Shown one piece after another: positions 50,998 to 60,713 of a stretch of DNA of 64,000 nucleotides (its first letter is position 1; each line of letters begins with the position of its first letter). Made by a program: the position numbers and the translations under genes. The notes beneath the pieces are model-generated. The model ran no database searches. It was not told the origin of the DNA and worked only from the letters and a program-made list of their open reading frames with translations. Source of the DNA: a virus. The DNA lies in the IMG/VR virus record IMGVR_UViG_3300020152_000023, positions 1-64,000 of that record; one strand, written 5' to 3'.

Positions 50998-53162
50998 CCC
51001 AAGATGGCTCCGAGTTTCGCAAGGTCGGCGAGCCCGTTGGTGGGCTCTTCTTCGAATGGGGCCGGCCCGTTGATGTCAAAGATCATATCGTTGCGATCCC
51101 ATTCGGCGGCCCATGACGGGGGATCGGTCCAATCGATATGCTCCCAGAAGATTGTACGATGCAATAGCCCTACGAGGCAATATACCAACAAATCCCACGA
51201 TTCGTTGCGATACTTGTTGGGGTTGATCCACTTGTTGTTTTTGGGGTCTTTCGACTCCACGGTCAGTTCCTTGTAGAAGCTCGCCGGCAACCAGTTGGCA
51301 AAGTTGATCCGGCCACCCGGCTCGGTACGATCAAGGATGCCGTCGAGCTGATCTTTCATGAGATTGGTATTCACGAAAATCACGGGGATTTCACCGCGCG
51401 CGCCCGCGTGACGATCCTTGCGCTCGGAATCGGGGAAGCCTTGCCGGATGCGCGGCGCACTAGGGAGCGGGTCACCCTTTAGGAGGTGGAAGCGCGCGAG
51501 AAGATGCGGGAACCACGGGTACTTTTCCTGCATCTCATCGTTCTCGATATTCCCGGATTCATCGGCGTTGTAGCCGCGACGGAGCCACCGGACGAACTCG
51601 TATGCGTTGGCGGTCGTGCCTTCGGAGCCGCCCGAATCGCAGAACGTTTGCCAGATGGACATATGCTTGTCGGGGTCGCTGAAGAGCGGGTAGCTTTTCA
51701 TCATCACTTGGGTAACGAGCAAACGCCAGTCCTCGGGATACGCGCCGGCATGCACATAGGAGAACTGGCCGGGGTAGTCGGGCTGCTCGCGCTTCGAATA
51801 TTTGATCTGGAAGCGATCGATGACCCAAATGTCGTCCGTTCCGATCCCGTGAACTTGCACCTCGAAGCGATGCTTTTGCACGTCGATTGTGGCGACAAGG
51901 AAGCGGACACCGGGCGGCACAACCTTGTGGCCATAGTCCTGCGCCCGGTTTTTCAACACTTCGGGCAGGCGCGCCATGGACAGCGCCTTGTGGATGTAGG
52001 GCTCGCCGTGCTTGGTGTTGATGACGGTCTTGAGGGTGTTTTCCGATCCCGTCTCGGCGTATTCCTTCTCGCCGTTGATCAGCCCTTGCACGAGATCGGA
52101 CCACGAGCTGAAGGTGGCGGCGACGCCCATCAACCAGAAGCTCCCGTTATTCGAGCGCGCCGCCGTGCCGCCTATCTGATCGTTCGGCATCCAGACTTGG
52201 CCATCCTTGATCCAGCGCGAGTGCCCGCCCTTCTCGAATAGCTGGTTCATGACGCGCTTGCCGGGAGCGTCTTGGGTTTCCACCTCGTGATATTTATGGG
52301 AGCAATGCGGGCACGAGAGATACGCTTGCTCGCCGGCCTCTATCGGGTCTTCCGAGTTCGGCCACGTCAAGAGCGTCCGATGAGGCTCGAAGGCTTGCCG
52401 GCAATTCGGATTGACGCATTTCCAGTACCAGCGCCGACGGTCGCCCGCGTTGTAGATCGACAGGATGCCTTCGCAAGGCGGGGCCTCGTGACGGGTCTTC
52501 CTGATCCATTGGGGGTCGGTCACCGGAAAGCCGGGTGAGGATTCCACCACTACCTTGCCGTAGCGGCCGAACGTTGTCGTGCGCGCGACGCCGAGCGAAT
52601 AGGGTGTGCCTTCCGCGTCCACGTCTTGGTTCATGCGGTCGTAGTCGGTTTCCCAAATGAAGGGCACCGGGCGGCCCGAAAGCTCATTGATTGACGGCCA
52701 TGTCATGCGGAGCATCATGCCGGAGCGGTAACGCTTGTCGTACACGTTGTCGGCGTCCCGGCTCGCCAGAAGGCGATTGGCCACGTCGGGGCTTTGCCGG
52801 TGGAGCCGATCCACGCGGCTGATTGAGAAGTCGCGCGCCGTGGCCTGCGCCGTCTGCACAAGCATCACGTCGGCCGGATCGCAGACGACGCGATAGGTGA
52901 GGAAGTTGAGGAACATATCCGTCTTGCCGCATTGCGCCGGCCCGACAAAGGTAACCGTCGAAAGTAGCTGGTTTGTCAGCTCGTTCATCGGCTCCACGAG
53001 ATATGGGGTGATATCGTTGTTCCAATCGCCTTGATACCCGCCGAGGTTTTTCAGCTTCCGATATTTGGTCGCAGCTTCCGATACGGTGAGGCGCTCGGCC
53101 GGGCGAACACCCTCGGCCGCGACAACAAGCATGTCCTCCAGATGGTCAAACAAGACTCTCAA
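50994..53162 (-). CDS. Terminase large subunit, lambda gpA-type
   Basis: About 722 residues. Start taken as TTG 53162, with GGAG seven bases upstream inside the small-subunit gene; TTG 53153 and ATG 53132 are alternatives. VGPAQCGKTDMF is the Walker A loop; FIWETDYDRM lies in the ATPase; CVNPNCRQ and CPHCSHK form a zinc site; ATIDVQKHRF and CDSGGSEGTT fall in the nuclease domain. Cuts and packages DNA with the small subunit. Overlaps it by 17 bp. Confidence 0.9.
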   Translation of the reverse strand: MRVLFDHLEDMLVVAAEGVRPAERLTVSEAATKYRKLKNLGGYQGDWNNDITPYLVEPMNELTNQLLSTVTFVGPAQCGKTDMFLNFLTYRVVCDPADVMLVQTAQATARDFSISRVDRLHRQSPDVANRLLASRDADNVYDKRYRSGMMLRMTWPSINELSGRPVPFIWETDYDRMNQDVDAEGTPYSLGVARTTTFGRYGKVVVESSPGFPVTDPQWIRKTRHEAPPCEGILSIYNAGDRRRWYWKCVNPNCRQAFEPHRTLLTWPNSEDPIEAGEQAYLSCPHCSHKYHEVETQDAPGKRVMNQLFEKGGHSRWIKDGQVWMPNDQIGGTAARSNNGSFWLMGVAATFSSWSDLVQGLINGEKEYAETGSENTLKTVINTKHGEPYIHKALSMARLPEVLKNRAQDYGHKVVPPGVRFLVATIDVQKHRFEVQVHGIGTDDIWVIDRFQIKYSKREQPDYPGQFSYVHAGAYPEDWRLLVTQVMMKSYPLFSDPDKHMSIWQTFCDSGGSEGTTANAYEFVRWLRRGYNADESGNIENDEMQEKYPWFPHLLARFHLLKGDPLPSAPRIRQGFPDSERKDRHAGARGEIPVIFVNTNLMKDQLDGILDRTEPGGRINFANWLPASFYKELTVESKDPKNNKWINPNKYRNESWDLLVYCLVGLLHRTIFWEHIDWTDPPSWAAEWDRNDMIFDINGPAPFEEEPTNGLADLAKLGAILG

Positions 53163-53883
53163 CGAGCAACTCCATATCTTCTTCGTCTTCCTCAACGGTC
53201 TTGATTTGGGCGTCGCGCTCGGCCGCTTCCCGGTCGTAGTCTTCCTGAAGCACCGATTTATGCTTCTTCCGGCCGAGCGTCGCCAGCACTTGCTTGTGGA
53301 GCTTCGTTTCTAGCTGATCTACCATTTCCTGTAAAATCAGGTGTTGCTTGTCGGTCAATCCGACGGTCTTTTCCAGCGTGGCGGCCCATTGTTGGTGCTC
53401 GGATTTCACCATCGCGAACAACTCGCCGTAGAGCGTCAAAACGGCTTCGTCCCGCCATAGGTGGCCGGCTTCTTCCTCGTACTGGAGCCGCGCCGTCTTC
53501 GCGCCCCAATATTCACGGGTGAGCTTCGGCGGTAGATCGTTGACATTGGCATTCTTGATGAAATTCTCGATATCGAACCGGGGCTTGATCAGATACGAGC
53601 ACGCGATCCGGATGTCATAGAGGAATCCATTCTTATATTTCCGGAGCGGCGGGCAGTCCCGGAGCTTGTTCTTAACGGTCATGAAATTCATGCCGAACGC
53701 CTGCGCCAACCATCCGACGGTGACGCCTTTCATTACGGCGTCGATATCCATGGTGGCCGGGCCTTCGTGGATGCCTTCTGCATTTCCCCGCCCGGTGGCG
53801 ATGCCGACATTCTTGCGATTGGCTTCCGCCAGCCGGGCCAGCGTGGCGCTCGCGGTTTCCTGTCTTCGTTGCGTGCGGGTCAT
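53146..53883 (-). CDS. Terminase small subunit, Nu1/DUF1441-like
   Basis: 245 residues. HTH at about residues 52-75 (VTVGWLAQAFGMNFMTVKNKL) for recognition of the packaging site, then long helices and an acidic tail (EEDEEDMELLVESLV). Position in front of the large subunit. ATGA overlap with the helicase gene. Confidence 0.85.
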   Translation of the reverse strand: MTRTQRRQETASATLARLAEANRKNVGIATGRGNAEGIHEGPATMDIDAVMKGVTVGWLAQAFGMNFMTVKNKLRDCPPLRKYKNGFLYDIRIACSYLIKPRFDIENFIKNANVNDLPPKLTREYWGAKTARLQYEEEAGHLWRDEAVLTLYGELFAMVKSEHQQWAATLEKTVGLTDKQHLILQEMVDQLETKLHKQVLATLGRKKHKSVLQEDYDREAAERDAQIKTVEEDEEDMELLVESLV

Positions 53884-55481
53884 GCCGCCATCCTTTCATA
53901 CTCATAACGCTTGGCCAGTGAGACGCGAACGGCGTCGGTGATCCGGTCTTGCCGGGCTCCCTTCGTTTCAAGGGCCTTGGCCACGATTTCGTCTGCCGTG
54001 TACTTGGCAAGGATGCGATGCAGCACGACAGCCGCCGCCTCCTGCCCCGAGCGGTGCAACCGCTTGCGGAATTGGAGGTAGAGTTCAAGGCTCCAGTTGA
54101 GGCCGTACCAGACGCCGATATGGCCGCCATACTGGAAATTCATACCGTGGCCAGCCGATGCCGGATGAGTCAAGAGCATCCGGATTTTGCCGGCATTCCA
54201 GTCCCGGAGATCGTTGCGACTATCGCCGAAGATGCGGACGTAGGGGAACCGTTTCTTGATGGCCTCGCGGTCAAACTCGAAGGAATAGGCCACGAGAACC
54301 GACTGGCCCTTGCTCTCTTCCATGATGTTTTCGAGCGCATCGAGCTTCTCATCATGGATGCGGCGCGCCGTTTGATCGGTGAGGTAGACCGAGCCGTTGG
54401 CCATCTGGAGAAGCTTGTTGATCAGCACGCCGCCATTGGCTGCTTCGAGATCGAATTCCTCCAACGCCATTTCGGAGGCGAACCGTTCGTATTGCTCGGC
54501 CGCGCGCGGGGGCAGGCGCACCATGTGATCGCGGACGATGAGCGGGGGTAGATCGAGGTAGTCGGCTTCCTTCAGACTGAAGAAAACCGGCTTGATGAGG
54601 CGCATGATCTGGCGCTCGGAATGACTATGCGCCTCCCACTTGTAGCGGTATTGGTCATAGGAGAACCACCGCTTGAGGAAGGCGGTTTTCGACGTGCCGA
54701 GGCGGTGGCCCTTGTCTATGATAAACATCGGCCCCCATAGGTCTTCGAGGCCCTCGGGCGTCGGCGTGCCAGACAACAGCACGACGTGTTTGAACTTATA
54801 CCGCATCTTCGCGAGCACGCCGAATTCAGACGTTCGCTTGATTCCGATAGTACCGTCTTTGCGCTCGGTGGGCTTGGTGCGTTTCGAACCGCCCGAGAGC
54901 CGGCGCGCTTCGTCATAGATCAACATGTCATAATCGAAGGCGCGCGTGCCGAGGTGCTCTTTGAGCCACACAAGGTTCTCCCGGTTGATGATATGGAGGT
55001 GGCCGCCGCGCTTGACGGCCGCGATCCTTTCGTCTTCGTCGCCCGTGATAACCGTGTATTCGAGGCCGCGAGCAAAGGTCCACTTGGCGATCTCATCCGG
55101 CCATGTGTTCTCGGCGACGTTGAGCGGGGCCACGATCAGCACCTTGCGCACCGCGCCCGACAGGATGAGCTTGAATGCGGCGTAGAGACTGGCGGCCGTC
55201 TTGCCGAGGCCCATTTCGGCCGCGATATAGACGGCCGGAAGCCGGATCATCTTCTCGGCCATCCAGCGTTGATAGTTACGGAAATCCTTATAGGCGAGCA
55301 CCTTCGGCGGCCGGCCATAGATCAAATCGTTCTCTTCGACGCCGCATAGGATTTTCGGCCGTCGCCAATGCTCGCCGTAGAGCCAATCACAGTATCTTGG
55401 CGCGTCGCGAAGTGCGGGCGGTATGTGAAGTTGAGGCAAGGTTTTTGATTCCCAATATCTCGCATCCGTGATCGAGATCAT
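53880..55481 (-). CDS. SNF2-type DEAD/H-box helicase
   Basis: 533 residues. Motif I AAEMGLGKTAASLY (about residue 88), Ia KVLIVAPLN, II in the form DEAR (LIYDEARRL), III LLSGTPTP, and C-terminal QFRKRLHRSGQ as motif VI. A superfamily-2 remodelling ATPase common in phage replication blocks, probably acting with the neighbouring VRR nuclease. The ATG lies inside that gene with no visible ribosome site, so the start may be slightly later. Confidence 0.9.
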   Translation of the reverse strand: MISITDARYWESKTLPQLHIPPALRDAPRYCDWLYGEHWRRPKILCGVEENDLIYGRPPKVLAYKDFRNYQRWMAEKMIRLPAVYIAAEMGLGKTAASLYAAFKLILSGAVRKVLIVAPLNVAENTWPDEIAKWTFARGLEYTVITGDEDERIAAVKRGGHLHIINRENLVWLKEHLGTRAFDYDMLIYDEARRLSGGSKRTKPTERKDGTIGIKRTSEFGVLAKMRYKFKHVVLLSGTPTPEGLEDLWGPMFIIDKGHRLGTSKTAFLKRWFSYDQYRYKWEAHSHSERQIMRLIKPVFFSLKEADYLDLPPLIVRDHMVRLPPRAAEQYERFASEMALEEFDLEAANGGVLINKLLQMANGSVYLTDQTARRIHDEKLDALENIMEESKGQSVLVAYSFEFDREAIKKRFPYVRIFGDSRNDLRDWNAGKIRMLLTHPASAGHGMNFQYGGHIGVWYGLNWSLELYLQFRKRLHRSGQEAAAVVLHRILAKYTADEIVAKALETKGARQDRITDAVRVSLAKRYEYERMAA

Positions 55482-55731
55482 TCACGAGGTGATATTCCGC
55501 GCCGGCTTGGATGAGCTTGTCGGCTTCTCTCTTCTGCATTGTCGTTCGGGTGTCTTTCGCCGGGCCGGTCGTCGCCGACGGTCGCTTGAACTCAATGAAA
55601 ACCACCCGGCCTTTCTTGATGAATAGCCGGTCTGGCGCGCCGACAACGGCGATCCATTTGAGCTTGCGGACGAACCATCCCTGCGCTTCCGCCCATTTGG
55701 AGAGCGGCTTTTCCACGTTCGCTTCGATCAT
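55387..55731 (-). CDS. VRR-NUC domain nuclease
   Basis: 114 residues. GAPDRLFIKKGRVVFIEFKRP gives the PD...ExK catalytic core of VRR-NUC nucleases, which process branched or flap DNA. The final 31 codons overlap the helicase gene in another frame. ATGA overlap with the gene upstream. Confidence 0.9.
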   Translation of the reverse strand: MIEANVEKPLSKWAEAQGWFVRKLKWIAVVGAPDRLFIKKGRVVFIEFKRPSATTGPAKDTRTTMQKREADKLIQAGAEYHLVNDLDHGCEILGIKNLASTSHTARTSRRAKIL

Positions 55732-56219
55732 GGGCCGTGCCTTTCGGCACGCCCGGCACGTTGTTCTGCGGGGGTGGCCTTCCGAACATACATAAGCGCG
55801 GATGTCATCCAGACATCATAGCCTTTGACCAAGGGAACCAATGAAACTCGGTCTTTCCCAAGTACCGTTTTAACAACGCGATCACATTCCGTTCCCCAAT
55901 TGGCCCGATCATCCCCGCTCACCTTTTCGACATAGAGTCGCACCACGTCGCCCGGCACGAGTGACCGTTTGTTGAAATCCAAGGCAATCGGCTCATCATC
56001 CGGCTTTTCGGCGGCCTCACCGAAATCCCAATAGGTCGTATATCGGCCGTCGAAAAACTCTTCGCACGTTCGGGTGAATTCCGGCCCCGTGCCGTCCACG
56101 CGGCGATAGGACACTTGCGGCACTAGGTCTTTTTCTCGCAACGGGAACCCGGTGATCTGGTAGATATGTTTGCTTTTGACGTGCTTCCATTGCATGTTCT
56201 TAAATGATGCTACTGACAT
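55728..56219 (-). CDS. DUF1653-like protein
   Basis: 163 residues from ATG 56219 (GGAGG nine bases upstream; ATG 56228 abuts the GGAGG and is unlikely). First 60 residues (WKHVKSKHIYQITGF through VSYRRVDGTGPEFTR) resemble the small DUF1653 beta domain; a second beta domain follows. Function unknown. Confidence 0.55.
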   Translation of the reverse strand: MSVASFKNMQWKHVKSKHIYQITGFPLREKDLVPQVSYRRVDGTGPEFTRTCEEFFDGRYTTYWDFGEAAEKPDDEPIALDFNKRSLVPGDVVRLYVEKVSGDDRANWGTECDRVVKTVLGKDRVSLVPLVKGYDVWMTSALMYVRKATPAEQRAGRAERHGP

Positions 56220-56475
56220 CGAAATCATCCTCCAGTTCTGTTTCGACTTTCTTTTCCGCGTCGTCCTTAAACACGCGCATGAAATCTACCGCTTCCCGAA
56301 ACGCTGCTATGCAATCCGGGATAGTCTTATAGCCGTATTTGATGAAACTGCCTCGAATAAATCCGAACGTATCATTACGCTCGGAGTCGAGAATCCTATA
56401 TATACTTACGGTTTCTCGGCGATATGTGTTCTCGGCGATAAACATCATTGTCCGAATGTGCGAAGCGGAAAGCAT
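56200..56475 (-). CDS. Hypothetical protein with acidic tail
   Basis: 91 residues. Helical; ends ELEDDFDVSSII, close to the DDFNVEDLI ending of the 17926 protein. Overlaps the following gene by 20 bp. In the replication operon next to the DNA polymerase. Confidence 0.6.
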   Translation of the reverse strand: MLSASHIRTMMFIAENTYRRETVSIYRILDSERNDTFGFIRGSFIKYGYKTIPDCIAAFREAVDFMRVFKDDAEKKVETELEDDFDVSSII

Positions 56476-56478
56476 TAC

Positions 56479-58773
56479 TCAATCCTTCACAAAGATTTTG
56501 GAGATGAACCCGGCCGATGCGAGCGGGAGATCGGGAGCCCACGACGGCCGCCGGCTCATCGCCTCTTGAAGCTGCGCCAGCTTCTCTTCCGCTTCGTCCT
56601 CCGGGCAAAGGCCCACGATCTGATCGTGGACGTGAATCCGCACGTCGATGTCATACTCGCGCTTGGCGATCATCATGCCGTGGGCGATGAGATCGCGGCT
56701 AATCGCTTGGTCGGCGTTCTCGGTGATCTTGCCGGGGTGGGTGGCTTGGCGAAACCATTGCTTCTTATCGTTGAGGCCCTCGTAGGTGATTTGCTCGCGC
56801 TTCTCGCCCCACGGCGTCTTGCGCATTTCGAGGCGCGGCCGGCAATAGTGGAGCGCCCGGCCCGAGGGCAGGATCATGCGGCAAAACGGCCCCTTGATAT
56901 CGAACCGGATCATATGGTGGCGGGTAGGCTGGCCGGTGCGAATGCACTTCCGCATGGCCCGTTCGATGTCGTACCAGAAGTCTTTCACCTCATCGAATTC
57001 GCGGCGGAACGTGTCAACCGAGAGCTTCGACTGATCGGCCGTGAATTCCTTAATCCCCATGTTCCATGCGTAGCCGAGAAGCCCGGTGGCCTCCATCTCG
57101 GCCGTCTTCGGATTGTACTTTTCCTCGCCCGCGCCGAGCATGTAGCCGCAGCCGAGCACGCCCGGCTTTGAGATCGTGCGCTTTGTGCCGTCGCCTGCCT
57201 TGTACTCGGCAAGTCGCTCATCGTATGTGCCGCCGAAGAGATGGGTGGCGAAGTCAATGTAGGGGTCGCGGTTGAGTTCGAAGACTCGAAGGATTTTGCG
57301 GCATTTGGCGATCCAGCCGAGCACGCGGTTTTCGATGGCATTCAAGTCGGCGTCGATAAACACAAAGCCGTCTGGAGCCTGCGCGCACGGGCGGATGCAG
57401 GACGTGAGGACATCCATGGCATCGGGCCATAGGAGCTTCAAGGCCGGCGCGTAGAGCTTGGCAATGTGCTCGGCCGCGAGCGCGATGTTCTTTTCTATGT
57501 GTTTGGTGGCCGGCCGAGGTAGGTTCTGCGCTTGGAAGGAGCGGCCCGCCCAACGCCACGTCCTGCCCGCCCCGGCGAACTGAAATGCGTTGCGGATGAC
57601 GACGTTCTGCGGGTCGCTCGCATCACTGTAATCCACGAGGGCGAAGTATTTTTTAGGGCTCGCCTTGGCCGCACGAATCCGCAGCCATAGCACCCGGCGA
57701 ATGACCGCGATTTCTTCCCACTCGGCGTTCCAACTATAGGCTTGCCCGGCGCGTGCGGAATCCAGCACCGCTTCGACAATGGACTCTTCCTCATTGGCAT
57801 CAACGTTCCATTCCTTGAGCTGCTCGGCCGCCCGTTCCTCGCCGCGACGCACATGACCGGCCTTGAGATCATCGAACGGATAGCCGCGCGCCTTGAGCCA
57901 CTTCAGGAGCTGCGGCGTCGAGTTCGGATTGTCAAGCCCCGTGAGATATCCCAGCTCTTCCAGCGTCTCATCCACCAAATCGGTGTAGATCGTGATCGCA
58001 TTGCGGACCATGGCCATGTTGATAGGGATGCCGGCCTCATTGATTTCCTGATCGAGGAACCATGCCTCCCACTCGCGCGGCGGGAGATCATAAGGCTTCA
58101 GGCGCTTGTAAATGCCGCGCTCGGCGGCCACGTCCGTCCGATTATAGAGCTTGAATTCGTTCCAGTCGGCCGGCGCATCCCATGGCATCCACCGTGTCGA
58201 TTTGTTCGTCTTGGTCGGCTTCCTCGGCATGCAGAACTTGCGGATGAGCGCCTTGCCGCGCTTCATTTTCGCTTGGTCTTCCGGAAGCTCGACAACCTTG
58301 CCGGCCTTCTCCAGCGAGCCGGGGAGGGAGCATGTGAACGCCATCACCATCGGGTCGCGCCATTGCTCATGCGGCACATAGAGCCGCAGAACGTGCCGCC
58401 AGATGGCCCACTCGAAGGGCTTGTTCCACGCGAACTTGACGGCCTTGGGGTCTTCCATCATCTCGCGGAGATCGGCCGGCATCGGCTCGCCCTCGGCCGG
58501 AAGCCATTGCAAGATGTCCTCATCGTCGCAGGCGTAGGCACACATGAGAACTTCGGTGCTTGGGTGACGGGCGTAGACATCCGAGCCCACGTCCATCACC
58601 GAAACATCGCAGTAGGTTTCAAAATCGTGATGCAGGCGGTAGAACCCGCCGAGATCGCGGATGGCCTTGTTTGCCGCGCGCGCGGCGGCCTCGACCACCG
58701 AGCGCGGCAAGCCCCATCGCTCTGCGCCGACGGCCAGCCGCTCCATATACCATCGGATGAGATTGTCGGACAT
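56479..58773 (-). CDS. Family A DNA polymerase with 3'-5' exonuclease
   Basis: 764 residues from ATG 58773 (GAGG upstream; ATG 58788 is the alternative). Exonuclease motif I HHDFETY (Asp 50). Polymerase motif A FIDADLNAIENR (about 476-487), motif B RTISKPGVLGCGYMLG (about 529-544), motif C HVHDQIVG (about 714-721). Motif C has Gln where most family members have Glu after the catalytic Asp. The main replicative polymerase of this phage. Confidence 0.92.
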   Translation of the reverse strand: MSDNLIRWYMERLAVGAERWGLPRSVVEAAARAANKAIRDLGGFYRLHHDFETYCDVSVMDVGSDVYARHPSTEVLMCAYACDDEDILQWLPAEGEPMPADLREMMEDPKAVKFAWNKPFEWAIWRHVLRLYVPHEQWRDPMVMAFTCSLPGSLEKAGKVVELPEDQAKMKRGKALIRKFCMPRKPTKTNKSTRWMPWDAPADWNEFKLYNRTDVAAERGIYKRLKPYDLPPREWEAWFLDQEINEAGIPINMAMVRNAITIYTDLVDETLEELGYLTGLDNPNSTPQLLKWLKARGYPFDDLKAGHVRRGEERAAEQLKEWNVDANEEESIVEAVLDSARAGQAYSWNAEWEEIAVIRRVLWLRIRAAKASPKKYFALVDYSDASDPQNVVIRNAFQFAGAGRTWRWAGRSFQAQNLPRPATKHIEKNIALAAEHIAKLYAPALKLLWPDAMDVLTSCIRPCAQAPDGFVFIDADLNAIENRVLGWIAKCRKILRVFELNRDPYIDFATHLFGGTYDERLAEYKAGDGTKRTISKPGVLGCGYMLGAGEEKYNPKTAEMEATGLLGYAWNMGIKEFTADQSKLSVDTFRREFDEVKDFWYDIERAMRKCIRTGQPTRHHMIRFDIKGPFCRMILPSGRALHYCRPRLEMRKTPWGEKREQITYEGLNDKKQWFRQATHPGKITENADQAISRDLIAHGMMIAKREYDIDVRIHVHDQIVGLCPEDEAEEKLAQLQEAMSRRPSWAPDLPLASAGFISKIFVKD

Positions 58774-58823
58774 TCGAGCCTCGGGCAATGGGGCCGCCCG
58801 CCATGGAGCGGCCCCGACACGGA

Positions 58824-59459
58824 TTAGACCAGCGAGTCGATCTCTTCATCATCCGTGTATTCGCCGTCCGGATCGTACATGTCGTCGCCTTCGTCGGCCT
58901 CGATCTCGGCGAATTTCTCGCGCGTATCGACAGGTCCGCCACCGCCGAATGCGGGACCATCCTTGACGAACTGGACGGCTTCTACCGAGGCGTTGAGCCT
59001 CTTACCGTACTCGGTGCTGTCTTGTGCCCACAAGCGAACGAGCATGTTGACGACGCAGCCCGAATAGAGCTTGCCCTTTTTGGCAGGCAACCACTCGCCC
59101 TTGCCATCCTTGAACTTGGTGATGAGCTGGGGCTGTTTCTTGTTGGACGCCGAGATGTAGTAATGCCCGGCATAGCCCTCGTAATCTTCTTCATCGCCAT
59201 CGCGAACACAAACTTGGTTCGCCTTGAGCCGGGGCTGTTTGTTGCCCCATTTCTTTTCCTTCACTTGTTCCGACGCCTTTTTGAGCTTGGCAAGATTTCG
59301 CTTGCCCTCGGCGGTCGTCTTGGAAATCAGACCGTTGGCCTGATACTTGAGCGTCGTTTCGCCTTTGTCGCTCTTCTGCTCTTTCGGCTCATCCAAGTGC
59401 GCGAACGACAGCCGCACGTTGGTCAATAGGACTTCTCCCACGGGGGTTTCAGCCATCAT
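58824..59459 (-). CDS. DUF2815 ssDNA-binding protein
   Basis: 211 residues. VLLTNVRLSFAHLDEP, then KGKLYSGCVVNMLVRLWAQ and the acidic tail (GEYTDDEEIDSLV) fit DUF2815, OB-fold single-strand DNA-binding proteins found beside phage polymerase and DUF2800 genes. The acidic tail is typical for proteins that recruit replication partners, as in T7 gp2.5. Confidence 0.85.
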   Translation of the reverse strand: MMAETPVGEVLLTNVRLSFAHLDEPKEQKSDKGETTLKYQANGLISKTTAEGKRNLAKLKKASEQVKEKKWGNKQPRLKANQVCVRDGDEEDYEGYAGHYYISASNKKQPQLITKFKDGKGEWLPAKKGKLYSGCVVNMLVRLWAQDSTEYGKRLNASVEAVQFVKDGPAFGGGGPVDTREKFAEIEADEGDDMYDPDGEYTDDEEIDSLV

Positions 59460-60700
59460 TCTTCTCCATCTTCCTCATCTGCCTCGATACCCTCGAAATG
59501 CACCATGTTCGAAGGAATTGCCTTGCGGCCGTCGGTGATCGGCACCAACATCGGTTTTGCCTCGGATTGCGACACGTAAACGGCAACATCTTCCTCATAC
59601 CGCTTCTTCCCGATCAGCTCTTGCAGCGCGGCCGGCGTGATCGGAACCCAAGCTTTGTCAGGGTCCACGTTCGTATCCAGATAGGTTTCGACTTGACGCT
59701 TGTATTCGTCCCGCCATTTGCGATGACCGCGATTGCCGGGCACCGCCTTGATCATGGGTGTGGGCCGGCCCTTCTGGTAGTCGAACATGATCTCATCGCC
59801 GAGCATCTTCAGCCACCGCGTGATGGCCTTGCGATGCAGCCACACATAGGACCGGCGCTCGGGTGTCCACGTCTCGAAGTCGGTCGGGAGGTTCGGCGTA
59901 ACATCCAGCTCGATTCCCTCATCGATATCCTCGAATTTCAGGCCGATCATGCGCAAATTGTACGCCGCATATTCCACGCATTGAGGCTGGAACTTGCAGT
60001 ACCGGCATTGCTTCTCGCCGGGGATGCGCGGCGCGTCGGGATCATAGGTCGCGGCCGCATCGATCCGGATATTGTCGCCCTCGGCCAAGAGCCATTCCAT
60101 GGTGGTTTCCCACTCACCCCCGCCGCCGGGCACGCGCGGTTGCCAGATGATGAGCTTGACCGTGATATCAACCGGATTCCAGTTAAATATCTCGCCGGCC
60201 ACCGTCTCCCAGACACCGAGGGCATAAAGAATTTCTTGGTCGTTTTCGACAGGAGAGACGGAGATTTTGCCGTATTTCCAATCGAAAACTATGATCTCCC
60301 GGCGATCCGGGTAGATGATAATCACGTCCGACGTGCCGAAGCCGCCGAGTTCCAAGGTATAGGGCTCGATCCTTACTTGCTCTTCGATCCGGACAATACA
60401 TCCCGGCTCCATGAGCGATTCGAGAAGATCGAGGCCGCCGATCATATTGTCTACCATCTCTTGATTAAAAGAGACGGTATGCCCCGACACAATCCGGGTT
60501 TCACCTTGCGGGAGCATCTGCGGATCAATCCCCGTAATCAGGCAGATTTCCGCAGCCTCGTGAAACACCGTTCCTTCGGCGGCCTCGCGCCCAACGCGGT
60601 CGGGTAGACCGCGCTCGGCGTTGATCTTGCCGGGGCATCGCCGCCAGCCATGCGCGCCAGACGGCGACCGAGTTGAATGCTCTTGGATTTGCTCGGTCAC
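59456..60700 (-). CDS. DUF2800 Cas4/RecB-like nuclease
   Basis: 414 residues. GGFGTSDVIIIYPDRREIIV then FDWKYGK is a PD-(D/E)xK core; CRYCKFQPQC near residue 235 plus an upstream Cys may hold an iron-sulfur cluster or zinc as in Cas4. DUF2800 is regularly linked to DUF2815 and phage polymerases, and likely acts in recombination-dependent replication. ATGA overlap with the DUF2815 gene. Confidence 0.85.
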   Translation of the reverse strand: MTEQIQEHSTRSPSGAHGWRRCPGKINAERGLPDRVGREAAEGTVFHEAAEICLITGIDPQMLPQGETRIVSGHTVSFNQEMVDNMIGGLDLLESLMEPGCIVRIEEQVRIEPYTLELGGFGTSDVIIIYPDRREIIVFDWKYGKISVSPVENDQEILYALGVWETVAGEIFNWNPVDITVKLIIWQPRVPGGGGEWETTMEWLLAEGDNIRIDAAATYDPDAPRIPGEKQCRYCKFQPQCVEYAAYNLRMIGLKFEDIDEGIELDVTPNLPTDFETWTPERRSYVWLHRKAITRWLKMLGDEIMFDYQKGRPTPMIKAVPGNRGHRKWRDEYKRQVETYLDTNVDPDKAWVPITPAALQELIGKKRYEEDVAVYVSQSEAKPMLVPITDGRKAIPSNMVHFEGIEADEEDGEE

Positions 60701-60713
60701 CGCCTGCCCCGGA

